Of a stretch of 64,000 nt of DNA, positions 8,686-17,231 are shown one piece after another. The notes below the pieces were generated by a model. The model made no database searches. It was not told the DNA's origin and saw nothing but the letters and a program-made list of their open reading frames with translations. Each line of letters opens with the position of its first letter. Position 1 is the first letter of the stretch. The stretch comes from Marinobacter sp. SS5-14b (GTDB lineage: Bacteria; Pseudomonadota; Gammaproteobacteria; Pseudomonadales; Oleiphilaceae), in contig NZ_JASSVM010000002.1 in assembly GCF_030541005.1 (NCBI RefSeq), forward strand, positions 310,001-374,000, read 5' to 3'. The translations under genes were made by a program, and so were the position numbers.

Positions 8686-10929
8686 ATGAGCAACTCCAAA
8701 TCCAAGATTGTCTACACACTGACCGACGAAGCCCCCGCCCTCGCCACCCGGTCACTGCTTCCCATCCTGGAAACCTTCGCCAAGCCGGCTGGCATTGATT
8801 TCGAAACCAGCGACATCTCCCTTGCGGCGCGTATCCTGGCCGGTTTCCCGGACTACCTTGAAGAAAACCAGCGCGTACCGGACGCCCTGGCCGAACTGGG
8901 CGAATACACCAAAGACCCTGACGCCAACATCATCAAGCTCCCGAACATCTCAGCCTCAATCCCACAGCTGCGTGCCGCCATCAAAGAGCTGAACGAGCAG
9001 GGCTATAAACTGCCCGAGTACAAAGAAAACCCGGAAACCGACGAAGAAAAAGACGTTCACGCACGCTACTCCAAAGTGCTGGGCAGCGCCGTCAACCCGG
9101 TACTGCGTGAAGGCAATTCTGACCGTCGCGCCCCGGCGGCCGTGAAAGCCTTTGCTCGCAAATACCCGCACACCATGGGTGAGTGGAGCCCTGCATCCCG
9201 TACCCACGTAGCGCACATGCGCGGTGGCGACTTCTATTCCAGCGAACAGTCAGTCACGCTGGACAAGGCCACCAACGCCCGCATCGTGTTTGAAAACAAG
9301 GCGGGCAAACAGACCGTACTGAAAGCCGACCTGCCGTTGCAGGAAGGCGAAGTGCTCGACGGTATGTACATGAGCAAGAACGCTCTGGTGAAGTTTTTCG
9401 AAGATGCCATTGCGGACTGCGAAAAGACCGGCGTGATGTTCTCCCTGCACGTCAAAGCCACGATGATGAAAATCTCTCACCCGATCGTGTTCGGTCACGC
9501 GGTGAAAGTCTACTTCAAAGAGCTGTTTGACCAGTACGGTGAGCTGTTCAACGAAATTGGTGTGAATCCCAACAACGGCCTGTCTTCCGTCATCGAGAAG
9601 ATCAAGCAGTTGCCGGAGTCCAAACAGGAAGAAATTCAGGAAGCCCTGCACGCCTGCTACGAGCACCGCCCTGAAATTGCCATGGTCGATTCTGTTAAAG
9701 GTATCACCAACCTGCACGTGCCGAGCGACGTTATTGTCGACGCCTCCATGCCCGCGATGATTCGTAACTCCGGCAAAATGTGGGCCCGTGACGGCAAGCT
9801 GAAGGACACCAAGGCAGTGATGCCCGAGTCCACCTACGCCACCATTTATCAGGAAGTGATCAACTTCTGCAAAACCCACGGCGCGTTTGATCCCACCACC
9901 ATGGGCACCGTACCGAACGTCGGCCTGATGGCGCAAAAGGCCGAAGAGTATGGCTCCCACGACAAGACTTTCGAAATCAAGGAAGCCGGTATCGTTCGTG
10001 TGGTGGCTGAAGACGGCACTGTGCTGACCGAGCACAACGTTGAGCCGGGCGACATCTGGCGTGCCTGCCAGACCAAGGATCTGCCGATCCGAGACTGGGT
10101 CAAGCTGGCGGTTAACCGTTCCCGTTCCAGTGGTATGCCTGCGGTGTTCTGGCTGGACGACGAGCGCGCCCACGATGCCCAGCTGATCAAGAAGGTCGAG
10201 AAGTACCTGGCAGAGCTGGACACCGAAGGCCTGGAAATCCACATCATGTCTCCGGTTCGCGCGATCCGCTGGACCATGGAGCGTCTGATCCGTGGCCTGG
10301 ATACCATTTCCGTCACCGGCAACGTGCTGCGTGACTACCTGACCGACCTGTTCCCGATTCTGGAGCTGGGCACCAGCGCCAAGATGCTGTCCATCGTGCC
10401 GCTGCTGAACGGCGGTGGTCTGTACGAGACCGGTGCCGGCGGTTCCGCACCCAAGCACGTGCAGCAACTGGTTCAGGAAAACCACCTGCGCTGGGATTCA
10501 CTGGGTGAGTTCCTGGCCACGGCGGTGTCTCTGGACGAGCTGGGCGAGAAGCATGGCAATAAGCGTGCGCGCCTGCTCGGCCAGACCATGGACAAGGCTA
10601 CTGAGCGCCTGTTGGAGAACAACCAGTCGCCGTCCCGCGTTACCGGCGAGCTGGATAACCGGGGTTCGCACTTCCACCTGGCCCGTTACTGGGCGGAAGA
10701 GCTATCTAATCAGGATGAAGATAAGGAACTGAAAGAGTTCTTCGCCAAGCTGTCCAAGCAGTTGGAAGAGAACAAGGACAAAATTCTGGAAGAAATGACT
10801 TTGGTGCAGGGCCATCCGGCGGATATTGGTGGCTACTACCATGCGCCGGCAGACAAGGTCTCTGAGGTAATGCAACCTAGCGCTACGCTCAACAAGATCC
10901 TCGCCGATGCTCAGGCATCCGTGAGCTAA
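8686..10929 (+). CDS. icd: Monomeric NADP-dependent isocitrate dehydrogenase
   Basis: A 747-residue enzyme of the monomeric Idh class (usual length about 740), which converts isocitrate to 2-oxoglutarate in the TCA cycle and makes NADPH. Diagnostic stretches include '[18 protein letters not shown]' at the N-terminus, '[14 protein letters not shown]', '[15 protein letters not shown]' and '[17 protein letters not shown]'. This class is unrelated in fold length to the dimeric 45-kDa enzyme. ATG 8686 has GAGGA at 8676-8680; an upstream in-frame TTG at 8608 lacks support. Monocistronic, ending at a strong terminator. Confidence 0.96.
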   Translation: MSNSKSKIVYTLTDEAPALATRSLLPILETFAKPAGIDFETSDISLAARILAGFPDYLEENQRVPDALAELGEYTKDPDANIIKLPNISASIPQLRAAIKELNEQGYKLPEYKENPETDEEKDVHARYSKVLGSAVNPVLREGNSDRRAPAAVKAFARKYPHTMGEWSPASRTHVAHMRGGDFYSSEQSVTLDKATNARIVFENKAGKQTVLKADLPLQEGEVLDGMYMSKNALVKFFEDAIADCEKTGVMFSLHVKATMMKISHPIVFGHAVKVYFKELFDQYGELFNEIGVNPNNGLSSVIEKIKQLPESKQEEIQEALHACYEHRPEIAMVDSVKGITNLHVPSDVIVDASMPAMIRNSGKMWARDGKLKDTKAVMPESTYATIYQEVINFCKTHGAFDPTTMGTVPNVGLMAQKAEEYGSHDKTFEIKEAGIVRVVAEDGTVLTEHNVEPGDIWRACQTKDLPIRDWVKLAVNRSRSSGMPAVFWLDDERAHDAQLIKKVEKYLAELDTEGLEIHIMSPVRAIRWTMERLIRGLDTISVTGNVLRDYLTDLFPILELGTSAKMLSIVPLLNGGGLYETGAGGSAPKHVQQLVQENHLRWDSLGEFLATAVSLDELGEKHGNKRARLLGQTMDKATERLLENNQSPSRVTGELDNRGSHFHLARYWAEELSNQDEDKELKEFFAKLSKQLEENKDKILEEMTLVQGHPADIGGYYHAPADKVSEVMQPSATLNKILADAQASVS

Positions 10930-10942
10930 AGCCAGGCTTCAA

Positions 10943-11004
10943 GCCGGGGGATTAACCCCGGCACTGTTGAAAAACCGGTAGGCCCCTGGCCTGCCGGTTT
11001 TTTT
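10943..11004. terminator. Bidirectional terminator between icd and the antiporter gene
   Basis: AACCGGTAGGCC (10973-10984) pairs with GGCCTGCCGGTT (10988-10999), followed by seven T (10998-11004). A second hairpin, GCCGGGG/CCCCGGC (10943-10962), precedes it. A-rich sequence on the other side lets it also serve the convergent minus-strand gene, whose stop codon overlaps the T-run. Confidence 0.85.
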
Positions 11005-12196
11005 ATTCGTCGGGTTCCTCCTGGAATCCCTTGCCGGTTTCGCCTGCGCTGCGCAGCTGCAGCAGGGTGAGCGGCGGCCCGATAAGCTCAAACACCACGG
11101 TGGCACCGATCACCAACGGCAGAATATAACCCAGCTCGGGCAGCCGCTCGGTGGCTACCAGGGCCAGGCCGAGAGCCACACCAGCCTGGGGCATCAGGCA
11201 GGCGCCAATCCGGCGGCGCGTTTCAGGCGTGGATGCGGCCAGATACCCGCCCAGATAACCCCCCGCCAGCCGCCCGGTCACGCGAGCCGCGACATAGGCC
11301 ACGCCAAGCGCACCCAGTGCCGGTAACGCCAGCCAGTCCAGCTGATAACCTGCCATGAAAAAGAACAATGCCAGAAAGGGCTCGGAAACGCCGTCAATGG
11401 AGCGGAATGGTCGCACATGGTGGCGTGCCCTGTTGGCGACCACCACGCCCAGCGTCATGCAGGTTAGAAGGTAGGAGAGCTCCAGCCAGCTGGCCAGCCC
11501 TGCCGCCACAAAGACAAATCCCGCCGATTCCAGCAGCATCGGCTCCCCCGGTTTGATACGCCCGGTGAGCCACGCCATGGGTAGGCCCAGCACCAGGCCC
11601 AGCAGCAGAGAACCGCCCACCTCCACGAAGCCGTGCAGCATGGCAATGGGGCCGGTTGAGTCACCGTTGCCCAGCAGAATGCCGGCCGTAACCAGCAAAA
11701 TGCTGAACAGTATGGCGCCCCAGGCATCGTCGATGGCGACGACCTGAAACACCAGACGAGTCAGTGGTCCGTTAGCCCCGGACTCCCGCAGAACATCGAG
11801 AGTGGCCGCCGGCGCCGTGGCGGTTGAAATGCCTCCGAGTAACAGTGCGGCCACCAGGTTGCCCGTGACCCACCAGATGGCGAGGGTCACCACGGCGGCC
11901 GTTACGAAGGTGACCACCAGGCTGACGATCAGCGCTTCTTTGCCTTGCTTGAGGTCTTTCGCCGACATCCGTTCGCCCAGCAGAAACCCAACCATGGCCA
12001 GTGTCAGTTGGGTGATCAGGTCAAAGCTCTGGTCAGCGTCGGCGGGCAGGAGATCCAGTAAATCCGGGCCTGCCAAGGCGCCCAGCAGAAGCAACAGCGT
12101 TACTCTGGGGATATGCACTTTCTGCCCTACCGCATGGGCTCCCAGAGCCAGCAGCATGGTGGCGCCAATCAGAATCAGGTCGTTGGCGTGGTTCAC
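11003..12196 (-). CDS. CPA2-type cation:proton antiporter
   Basis: A 397-residue membrane protein with about 11-12 hydrophobic segments, of the monovalent cation:proton antiporter-2 (KefB/NapA-like) fold. Visible features are 'PRVTLLLLLGALAGPD' in helix 1-2, an extended domain with 'STATAPAATLDVLRESGANG', and 'VAIDDAWGAILFS', where adjacent acidic residues are the expected ion-binding site. No TrkA-N domain is present. I use GTG 12196, just after the ybaK stop, instead of an upstream GTG (12232) that would overlap ybaK. Probably translationally coupled to ybaK. The transported ion is not determinable; Na+ or K+ is likely. Confidence 0.8.
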   Translation of the reverse strand: MNHANDLILIGATMLLALGAHAVGQKVHIPRVTLLLLLGALAGPDLLDLLPADADQSFDLITQLTLAMVGFLLGERMSAKDLKQGKEALIVSLVVTFVTAAVVTLAIWWVTGNLVAALLLGGISTATAPAATLDVLRESGANGPLTRLVFQVVAIDDAWGAILFSILLVTAGILLGNGDSTGPIAMLHGFVEVGGSLLLGLVLGLPMAWLTGRIKPGEPMLLESAGFVFVAAGLASWLELSYLLTCMTLGVVVANRARHHVRPFRSIDGVSEPFLALFFFMAGYQLDWLALPALGALGVAYVAARVTGRLAGGYLGGYLAASTPETRRRIGACLMPQAGVALGLALVATERLPELGYILPLVIGATVVFELIGPPLTLLQLRSAGETGKGFQEEPDE

Positions 12197-12200
12197 TGCA

Positions 12201-12671
12201 TCAGTCCTGTTGCAGCGGCGCGAAGCGGGCACCGGTCAGCCGGCCGAGGTCGCTGGGGGCCAGCTCAATCTCCAGGCCCCGTTTGCCAGCGCTGACAAAA
12301 ATGGTGTCGAAGTGTTCAGCGGACGCGTCAATGAAGGTTTTCAGGCGTTTTTTCTGACCCAGGGGGCTGACTCCGCCAAGCACATAGCCGGTGCTGCGCT
12401 GAACGTCCTGCTTGTCTGCCATGGCGGCTTTTTTGGCCCCGGCGGCTTTGGCGATCAGTTTCAGACTGAGCATGGCTGTGACCGGCACCACGCCAACCGC
12501 GAGCTCTTTGCCGTCGATGGCAACGACCAGGGTTTTGAAGACCCGGCCAGGGTCAACGCCCATTTTCTCGGCCGCTTCGTGACCATAGCTTTCTGCAGAG
12601 GGGTCGTGATCGTATTCATGCACAACATAGCTGACGCTGGCTTTCTTGGCCGCGAGTATTCCGGGTGTCAT
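12201..12671 (-). CDS. ybaK: Cys-tRNA(Pro)/Cys-tRNA(Cys) deacylase YbaK
   Basis: A 156-residue YbaK/EbsC protein that hydrolyses mischarged Cys-tRNA(Pro) as a free-standing editing domain. Family motifs are 'YVVHEYDHDPSAESYGHEAA', 'VFKTLVV' with the conserved Lys, and 'GGVSPLGQKKRLKTF'. The start at 12671 is preceded by a good AGGAG; a longer version would add ten unconserved residues. Four bases separate its stop from the downstream antiporter start. Confidence 0.92.
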   Translation of the reverse strand: MTPGILAAKKASVSYVVHEYDHDPSAESYGHEAAEKMGVDPGRVFKTLVVAIDGKELAVGVVPVTAMLSLKLIAKAAGAKKAAMADKQDVQRSTGYVLGGVSPLGQKKRLKTFIDASAEHFDTIFVSAGKRGLEIELAPSDLGRLTGARFAPLQQD

Positions 12672-12728
12672 GCAGGCTCCTGTTGCGGTGAGGGTCTGCA
12701 AGGATTAAAACACGGGCCGGTCGGGAGA

Positions 12729-14033
12729 TCACCCTTCGCGAAGCACGGGCCAGCTATTCGTTATTTGTCCGCGACTGGCGTCGAACACGGCCAGGTCACC
12801 AAATTGCAGTAACACCGCCTCGCTTTGGGTCGGACGCAAGAACACCCGATCGCCCTCATTGAGTGGTACCCCGTTGGCCAGATTTAACATCTCCTGATTA
12901 CTGGAGTGCCCGTAAACGTCGTTATGTGTAAGGCCTGCAGGGGACACTGGCCGTGCTTTCCAGTGGCCGCCATAAATAAAGGCCGCGCGCGCCTGGTTGG
13001 GGTTCCACAACGATTGCAGCCAGCCAAGCCCCGGAGCACCGGGAATCCGGGTGCGGTCCAGCAGTTTCAGAACCGGTGTTGCAATGTAGATGGCATGGTG
13101 GTGATCTGCCAGTGTGGGCAGATCGAAATCGGTCGGCATTACCAGGCCGGAACCGGCTGACAGCTCATTGGCGGGAATCGTGCCTGCCATACCCTGATAG
13201 AGTTGGTAGGTGGTTGACCCGCCGGTATTCAGTGTCAGATCCGCAATACTGCGCCCCAGGGTTTGTTCTGCTGTGGTCACAAAGTACTGGTAGCGGGCCA
13301 TGGCCCTGTCCCTGAGCCAGAGGGCGGGTCCGGGCGATTTCATGATCTGGGCCTCGTAGCCCATAAAACCGCTGAAGTTCAGCCAGGACGATTGTTCAAT
13401 GTGCCTCAGCGCGGGGACCAGTGACTCGGCGCTGGTAAATCCGCCCCGGTGCAGGCCAATATCAATTTCCAGATTTACCCGCATTGGCTGCTGTTGCTGT
13501 TTCGCCAGCTGTTCGTAGCTGGCCAGCCGGGCCGGAGAATCCAGCAGCCATTGAAGTTGCCGTTCCGGCCGGAAGCCGCCATGGCTGACCGTATGTTCCT
13601 GATAAAAGCGGGCAGCCGACGCGACCGGCAGAGGTTTGCCAAGCAGGATATCGGCGTCGGGCATCGCTCGGGCAACAAGGTTCAGAAAGGGCTGATGGAA
13701 CAGCATCAGCTTTTGGCTGCCGGTGCCGGCCATAACGCGCTCAAGCAGTGGCAGGGACGGCAAGGATTTGACCACGATCCGGTAGCCAAACGCGTTACCG
13801 ATATGGTGATTCAGTACTTGGATGTTGTGGTCCAGTCGCTGCTGGTCGAGCACCAACGTGGGTGTTGCCAGCCCACTGTGTGCCAGGGCAGCCTGGAGCC
13901 CCTTAAAGTAAGAGGAATGCCCGGATCGAATGGCCTCGGGCTTCATCCAGCCCGCGCCGGCCAGGCCTGCGCTCGCAACCCCGGCCAGGATGATTCGGCG
14001 GCGTTGTTTCTGAAAGGCTTTACTGTGAGCCAT
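12729..14033 (-). CDS. Exported PLP enzyme, D-threonine aldolase/D-serine dehydratase (DSD1) fold
   Basis: A 434-residue protein. Residues ~50-280 form an alanine-racemase-type N-terminal barrel; Lys89 in 'YRIVVKSLPS' is the predicted PLP lysine. The C-terminal part contains 'HNDVYGHSSNQEM' and 'VPLNEGDRVFLRPTQSEAVL', typical of DSD1/DTA proteins, including His residues that bind the metal. The N-terminus 'QKQRRRIILAG' followed by a hydrophobic stretch looks like a twin-arginine signal, unusual for this otherwise cytoplasmic fold. It is the third gene behind a cytochrome lipoprotein and a Tat-type flavoprotein (7-base gap), suggesting a periplasmic task on a D-amino or hydroxyamino acid. Substrate unknown. 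Confidence 0.78.
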   Translation of the reverse strand: MAHSKAFQKQRRRIILAGVASAGLAGAGWMKPEAIRSGHSSYFKGLQAALAHSGLATPTLVLDQQRLDHNIQVLNHHIGNAFGYRIVVKSLPSLPLLERVMAGTGSQKLMLFHQPFLNLVARAMPDADILLGKPLPVASAARFYQEHTVSHGGFRPERQLQWLLDSPARLASYEQLAKQQQQPMRVNLEIDIGLHRGGFTSAESLVPALRHIEQSSWLNFSGFMGYEAQIMKSPGPALWLRDRAMARYQYFVTTAEQTLGRSIADLTLNTGGSTTYQLYQGMAGTIPANELSAGSGLVMPTDFDLPTLADHHHAIYIATPVLKLLDRTRIPGAPGLGWLQSLWNPNQARAAFIYGGHWKARPVSPAGLTHNDVYGHSSNQEMLNLANGVPLNEGDRVFLRPTQSEAVLLQFGDLAVFDASRGQITNSWPVLREG

Positions 14034-14040
14034 GGTAAGG

Positions 14041-15459
14041 TTATCCGGTTGCTTTCTGGCTACTAAACAATCCGGCCAGGTAAGGGTTCAGGAATCGGCC
14101 GGTCGGGTCCAGGGCTTGCCGAAGATCGCAGAAATCCTGCCAGTTTGGATACAGTGAACGGAAGTCATGGGCACCCAGGCTATTGAGCTTGCCCCAATGT
14201 GGTCTGCCTCCGTACCGCCGAAGCACCGGTTCCACGGCTGAAAACAGCGGCCTGTAGTCTTCTTCAAAGAATCGGTGCACCGCGATCGAAACCGAATCCT
14301 GCTTGTAGAAGGGGCTTAGCCAGGCCTCGTCGGCTTTTACGAACCGGACTTCAAACGGAAAGAACACTTCCGGGAACCGGCGCTCTACAAGCTCGACAAC
14401 CTCGCGGAAAGCGGCCTGCCAGTTTTCCTTCGGAAGGTGATACTCCATTTCATTGAAACGTACATTCCGGTCGCTGGTGTAGTTCTGCCAGGACGAAGCC
14501 ACCTTCACCTCCCGGCTCAGAGTGCGCATGTATCCGCCCAGGATCAGCCTGCGCAGCCTGGGCGACCACGACAGATAGTCGCGGGCCTTCTGAAGATCTC
14601 TGGCGCCGTCGTTCTGATCAAGTTCCGGACTTGCAGCGGCTGGTTCCCCGGTGATGTCATGAGTACTTGTAAAGCCCATGCCGGAGAAGGGGATGTAGTA
14701 GAACTCGTAGTTCCGGTGCTCGCGGGCCTTGGTGTCGGCGGTGTCAAGAATGTCCTCAATGGGCAGCCATTCTGTGGTTTTTTTCAGACGATAGGGGCGA
14801 GTGTTCTGCAGGGTGACCTCCGTAACGAAGCCGAGGCTGCCGAGGCTGACCTTCGCAGCTTGAAACAGGTCCGGGTGCCTGTGCTGGCTGCATTCAAAAG
14901 CTTCGCCCCGGGCGGTCACCAACGTCAGGCCTTCAATGTAGCCAGACAAACTCATCAGGCCGGCGCCGGTACCATGGGTGGCGGTGGCCAGCAGGCCGCC
15001 GAGGGACTGCTGATCAATGTCCGGCATATTGAACAGCGCCTGATTGATCGACTCCAGTGGCTGACCAAGCTGGCCCAGCAAGGTGCCGGCTGCAACTCGC
15101 GCACGACACCGGGTATCGTCGTGGTCGAGGACGCCGTTGAGCCGTGCGAGAGAAACCAGAATGTCGTTTCCGGGAACCAGGGGTGAAAACGAATGTCCGG
15201 AGCCGACAGGCCGAATCTTTGCCGTCGCGTGCTCTGGGTCGGCCAGCAGGTTTTGTAGTTCGCTCACACTGGCAGGGGCCAGTCTGAGGTCCGGTGTCGA
15301 GCTTTGGCTACCGGACCAGTTCCGCCAGGTGAGTGGTGGCTGGCTGGCTGCCTGGCCGGCGGCGCCAAACACGGTTTCCGCTTGAGCGGCGCCAGGAAGG
15401 CTGGTCTGAGTGGCGATGGCGGTACCCACCAGCAGGTGCAAAAAATGCCGTCGTTCCAT
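14041..15459 (-). CDS. Exported FAD-linked aldonolactone oxidase/dehydrogenase
   Basis: A 472-residue VAO-family flavoprotein with a C-terminal D-arabinono-1,4-lactone oxidase (ALO) domain. The N-terminus MERRHFLHLLVGTA is a twin-arginine signal. The FAD-binding domain has 'RPVGSGHSFSP' (His89 could bind FAD covalently as in gulonolactone oxidase and alditol oxidase) and 'GGLLATATHGTG'. The ALO signature 'RPHWGKLNS' occurs near residue 420. Relatives oxidise sugar lactones or polyols; plant galactonolactone dehydrogenase passes electrons to cytochrome c, and here a c-type cytochrome gene lies 11 bases upstream. I infer a periplasmic dehydrogenase using that cytochrome. Substrate is not evident. 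Confidence 0.85.
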   Translation of the reverse strand: MERRHFLHLLVGTAIATQTSLPGAAQAETVFGAAGQAASQPPLTWRNWSGSQSSTPDLRLAPASVSELQNLLADPEHATAKIRPVGSGHSFSPLVPGNDILVSLARLNGVLDHDDTRCRARVAAGTLLGQLGQPLESINQALFNMPDIDQQSLGGLLATATHGTGAGLMSLSGYIEGLTLVTARGEAFECSQHRHPDLFQAAKVSLGSLGFVTEVTLQNTRPYRLKKTTEWLPIEDILDTADTKAREHRNYEFYYIPFSGMGFTSTHDITGEPAAASPELDQNDGARDLQKARDYLSWSPRLRRLILGGYMRTLSREVKVASSWQNYTSDRNVRFNEMEYHLPKENWQAAFREVVELVERRFPEVFFPFEVRFVKADEAWLSPFYKQDSVSIAVHRFFEEDYRPLFSAVEPVLRRYGGRPHWGKLNSLGAHDFRSLYPNWQDFCDLRQALDPTGRFLNPYLAGLFSSQKATG

Positions 15460-15470
15460 GGTCGGTCTTC

Positions 15471-15854
15471 CTAAGGCTGTGCCGGTGTGGACATAAAGCC
15501 AATCAATGCCTGAAATTCAGCGACGCTGCAGTCCATGCACAGCCCGTAGGGCGGCATAGCTCCCATTCCGGAAACGACGTTACTAACCAACTTTTCCATG
15601 CCTTGCTCCATGCGCGTGTTCCAGGCGTCGTGGTGGCCGGTGAGCGGTGCGCCTGACGTGCTTCGGCTGTGACAGGCCATGCAGGACCGTTGGTAAATCT
15701 CGGCTATTCGGGCATCCGAAGGAGCCGCAGACAAGGCATAGTCCAGGATCGCCGGCGACGGCTGGCCGCTTTCAGTGCAGGCGGCGGCAAAGGCCAGAAG
15801 GCCCAGAGCGAACAGGGTCAGCCGATGTTTTCTGTTTGTTGTAGGCAAAGACAT
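15471..15854 (-). CDS. Monohaem c-type cytochrome lipoprotein
   Basis: A 127-residue lipoprotein: hydrophobic signal, lipobox AAAC with Cys26, then a single CXXCH haem site (CMACH, residues 58-62) and a possible axial Met in 'GAMPPYGLC', as in cytochrome c5-like proteins. Two further Cys at the C-terminal side ('LCMDCS') are typical of the c5 group, where they form a disulfide. Thr at +2 predicts outer-membrane sorting, facing the periplasm. ATG 15854 is chosen over an upstream TTG. First gene of the three-gene set and plausible electron acceptor for the flavoprotein. Confidence 0.85.
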   Translation of the reverse strand: MSLPTTNRKHRLTLFALGLLAFAAACTESGQPSPAILDYALSAAPSDARIAEIYQRSCMACHSRSTSGAPLTGHHDAWNTRMEQGMEKLVSNVVSGMGAMPPYGLCMDCSVAEFQALIGFMSTPAQP

Positions 15855-15989
15855 AAAATCCAATAAACGTAATTATGTGTCACGTTCAGTTTTGACCACG
15901 AAGCCGTAAAATGCAAGCAAGTCTCGACTCTGGGCCGGAGACTGACTACTTTTGCTATAGACCCGAAATACATTGCAAAGGAAGACTTG

Positions 15990-17210
15990 ATGGAACCTGT
16001 TCCACCAGAGCCAGGGGAGTTGGCTCGTTTGCACGAAAGCCATAGCCCGTTGCGGCGCGCGTTGTGGGTCACTCTGGTGTATGTGCTGGTCGGCCTGGCC
16101 TGGATTACGTTTTCTGACCGGGTGGTCGAAGTCTGGTTTCCAGACCCGCGCACCCTGTCCGAAATACAGACCTGGAAAGGTTTGCTGTTCGTGCTGGTTA
16201 CCGGCCTGGCACTGTTTGTGGTGATCCTTCGCCAGCTCAGTAAAGACCGGTTGCTGTTGTCACTGCAGGCCAGCCAGCGCCGGGAACTGCGCCACCGGGA
16301 GCGGCAGTTGACTGTGCTGATGAATAATCTGCCCGGTATGGCCTACCGCTGCCGGAATGACTCGTTCTGGACCATGCTGTTTGTGTCTGCAGGTTGTGAG
16401 CAACTCACCGGCTATCGCCCTGAAGAGCTGATCGACAATCGGGTGAGCAGCTACGCCGCATTGATGGATGAGGTCGACGCCGTCGGGATCGCAGGTGAAG
16501 TGTCCGATGCCATCGCAAAGCGCCAGCCGTTCTCGGTGGAGTATGCCATCACCCGCAAAGATGGTCGCAAGATCTGGGTGTGGGAACGGGGCTGTGGAGT
16601 GCTCGAGGACGATGGCTCTGTAGTGCTTGAGGGCATCGTACTGGACATCTCAGACCGCAAGGAGCTGGAACGGGAACTGGAAGAAATGGCGATCCGGGAT
16701 TCCCTCACAGGCTTGTTCAACCGGCGTGAACTGTCCCGGGTGCTCGAAGAAGAGCTGGAACGGGCGAAGCGTTATGAGAGGCCACTGGCGCTTTTGTGGA
16801 TAGATTTTGACCATTTCAAGGAAATCAACGACAACTGGGGCCACGCCGCAGGCGATGCCGTGCTGCGCTCAATCAGCAGAATTTTGCAGGAGAGCGTTCG
16901 AAGTGTCGATGCGGTGGGTCGTTTTGGCGGCGAAGAGTTTGTGATTGTGCTGCCTGAAATGGACCGGGAAGAAGCCATGGACACTGCTGAGCGACTTCGT
17001 CAGAAAGTGCGCCACAAACCGGTGTTTCTGGACACTGGTCATAACGTGCCAGTGACCATCAGTATCGGGGTTGCGGTGTATCCGGTGCACGGTCACACCC
17101 GCGATATGTTGTGTGCAGCGGCCGATAAAGCGATGTATCAGGCCAAAATGCAGGGGCGTGACTGTGTGGCCATGGCGCAGCCGGCAACGCCGGTACATAA
17201 TGAGGAATGA
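15990..17210 (+). CDS. Membrane diguanylate cyclase with PAS domain
   Basis: A 406-residue protein. Two membrane segments (about 25-48 and 65-88) are followed by a PAS/PAC domain (~105-235) and a C-terminal GGDEF domain. The catalytic signature is GGEEF near residue 313, an active form. RSVD sits five residues upstream, so the inhibitory I-site (RXXD) is intact and product inhibition by c-di-GMP is expected. It should make c-di-GMP in response to a signal sensed by the PAS domain. AAGGAAG (15978-15984) precedes the ATG; a TTG directly before it is not preferred. It stands alone, divergent from the cytochrome gene. Confidence 0.92.
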   Translation: MEPVPPEPGELARLHESHSPLRRALWVTLVYVLVGLAWITFSDRVVEVWFPDPRTLSEIQTWKGLLFVLVTGLALFVVILRQLSKDRLLLSLQASQRRELRHRERQLTVLMNNLPGMAYRCRNDSFWTMLFVSAGCEQLTGYRPEELIDNRVSSYAALMDEVDAVGIAGEVSDAIAKRQPFSVEYAITRKDGRKIWVWERGCGVLEDDGSVVLEGIVLDISDRKELERELEEMAIRDSLTGLFNRRELSRVLEEELERAKRYERPLALLWIDFDHFKEINDNWGHAAGDAVLRSISRILQESVRSVDAVGRFGGEEFVIVLPEMDREEAMDTAERLRQKVRHKPVFLDTGHNVPVTISIGVAVYPVHGHTRDMLCAAADKAMYQAKMQGRDCVAMAQPATPVHNEE

Positions 17211-17231
17211 ATCAATAAATAAATACAACCG

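Noticed and set aside
11802..12812. Plus-strand open frame of 336 codons opposite the antiporter, ybaK and PLP-enzyme genes.
   Set aside because: It runs across the boundaries of three convincing minus-strand genes, shows no domain, and lacks a ribosome site.
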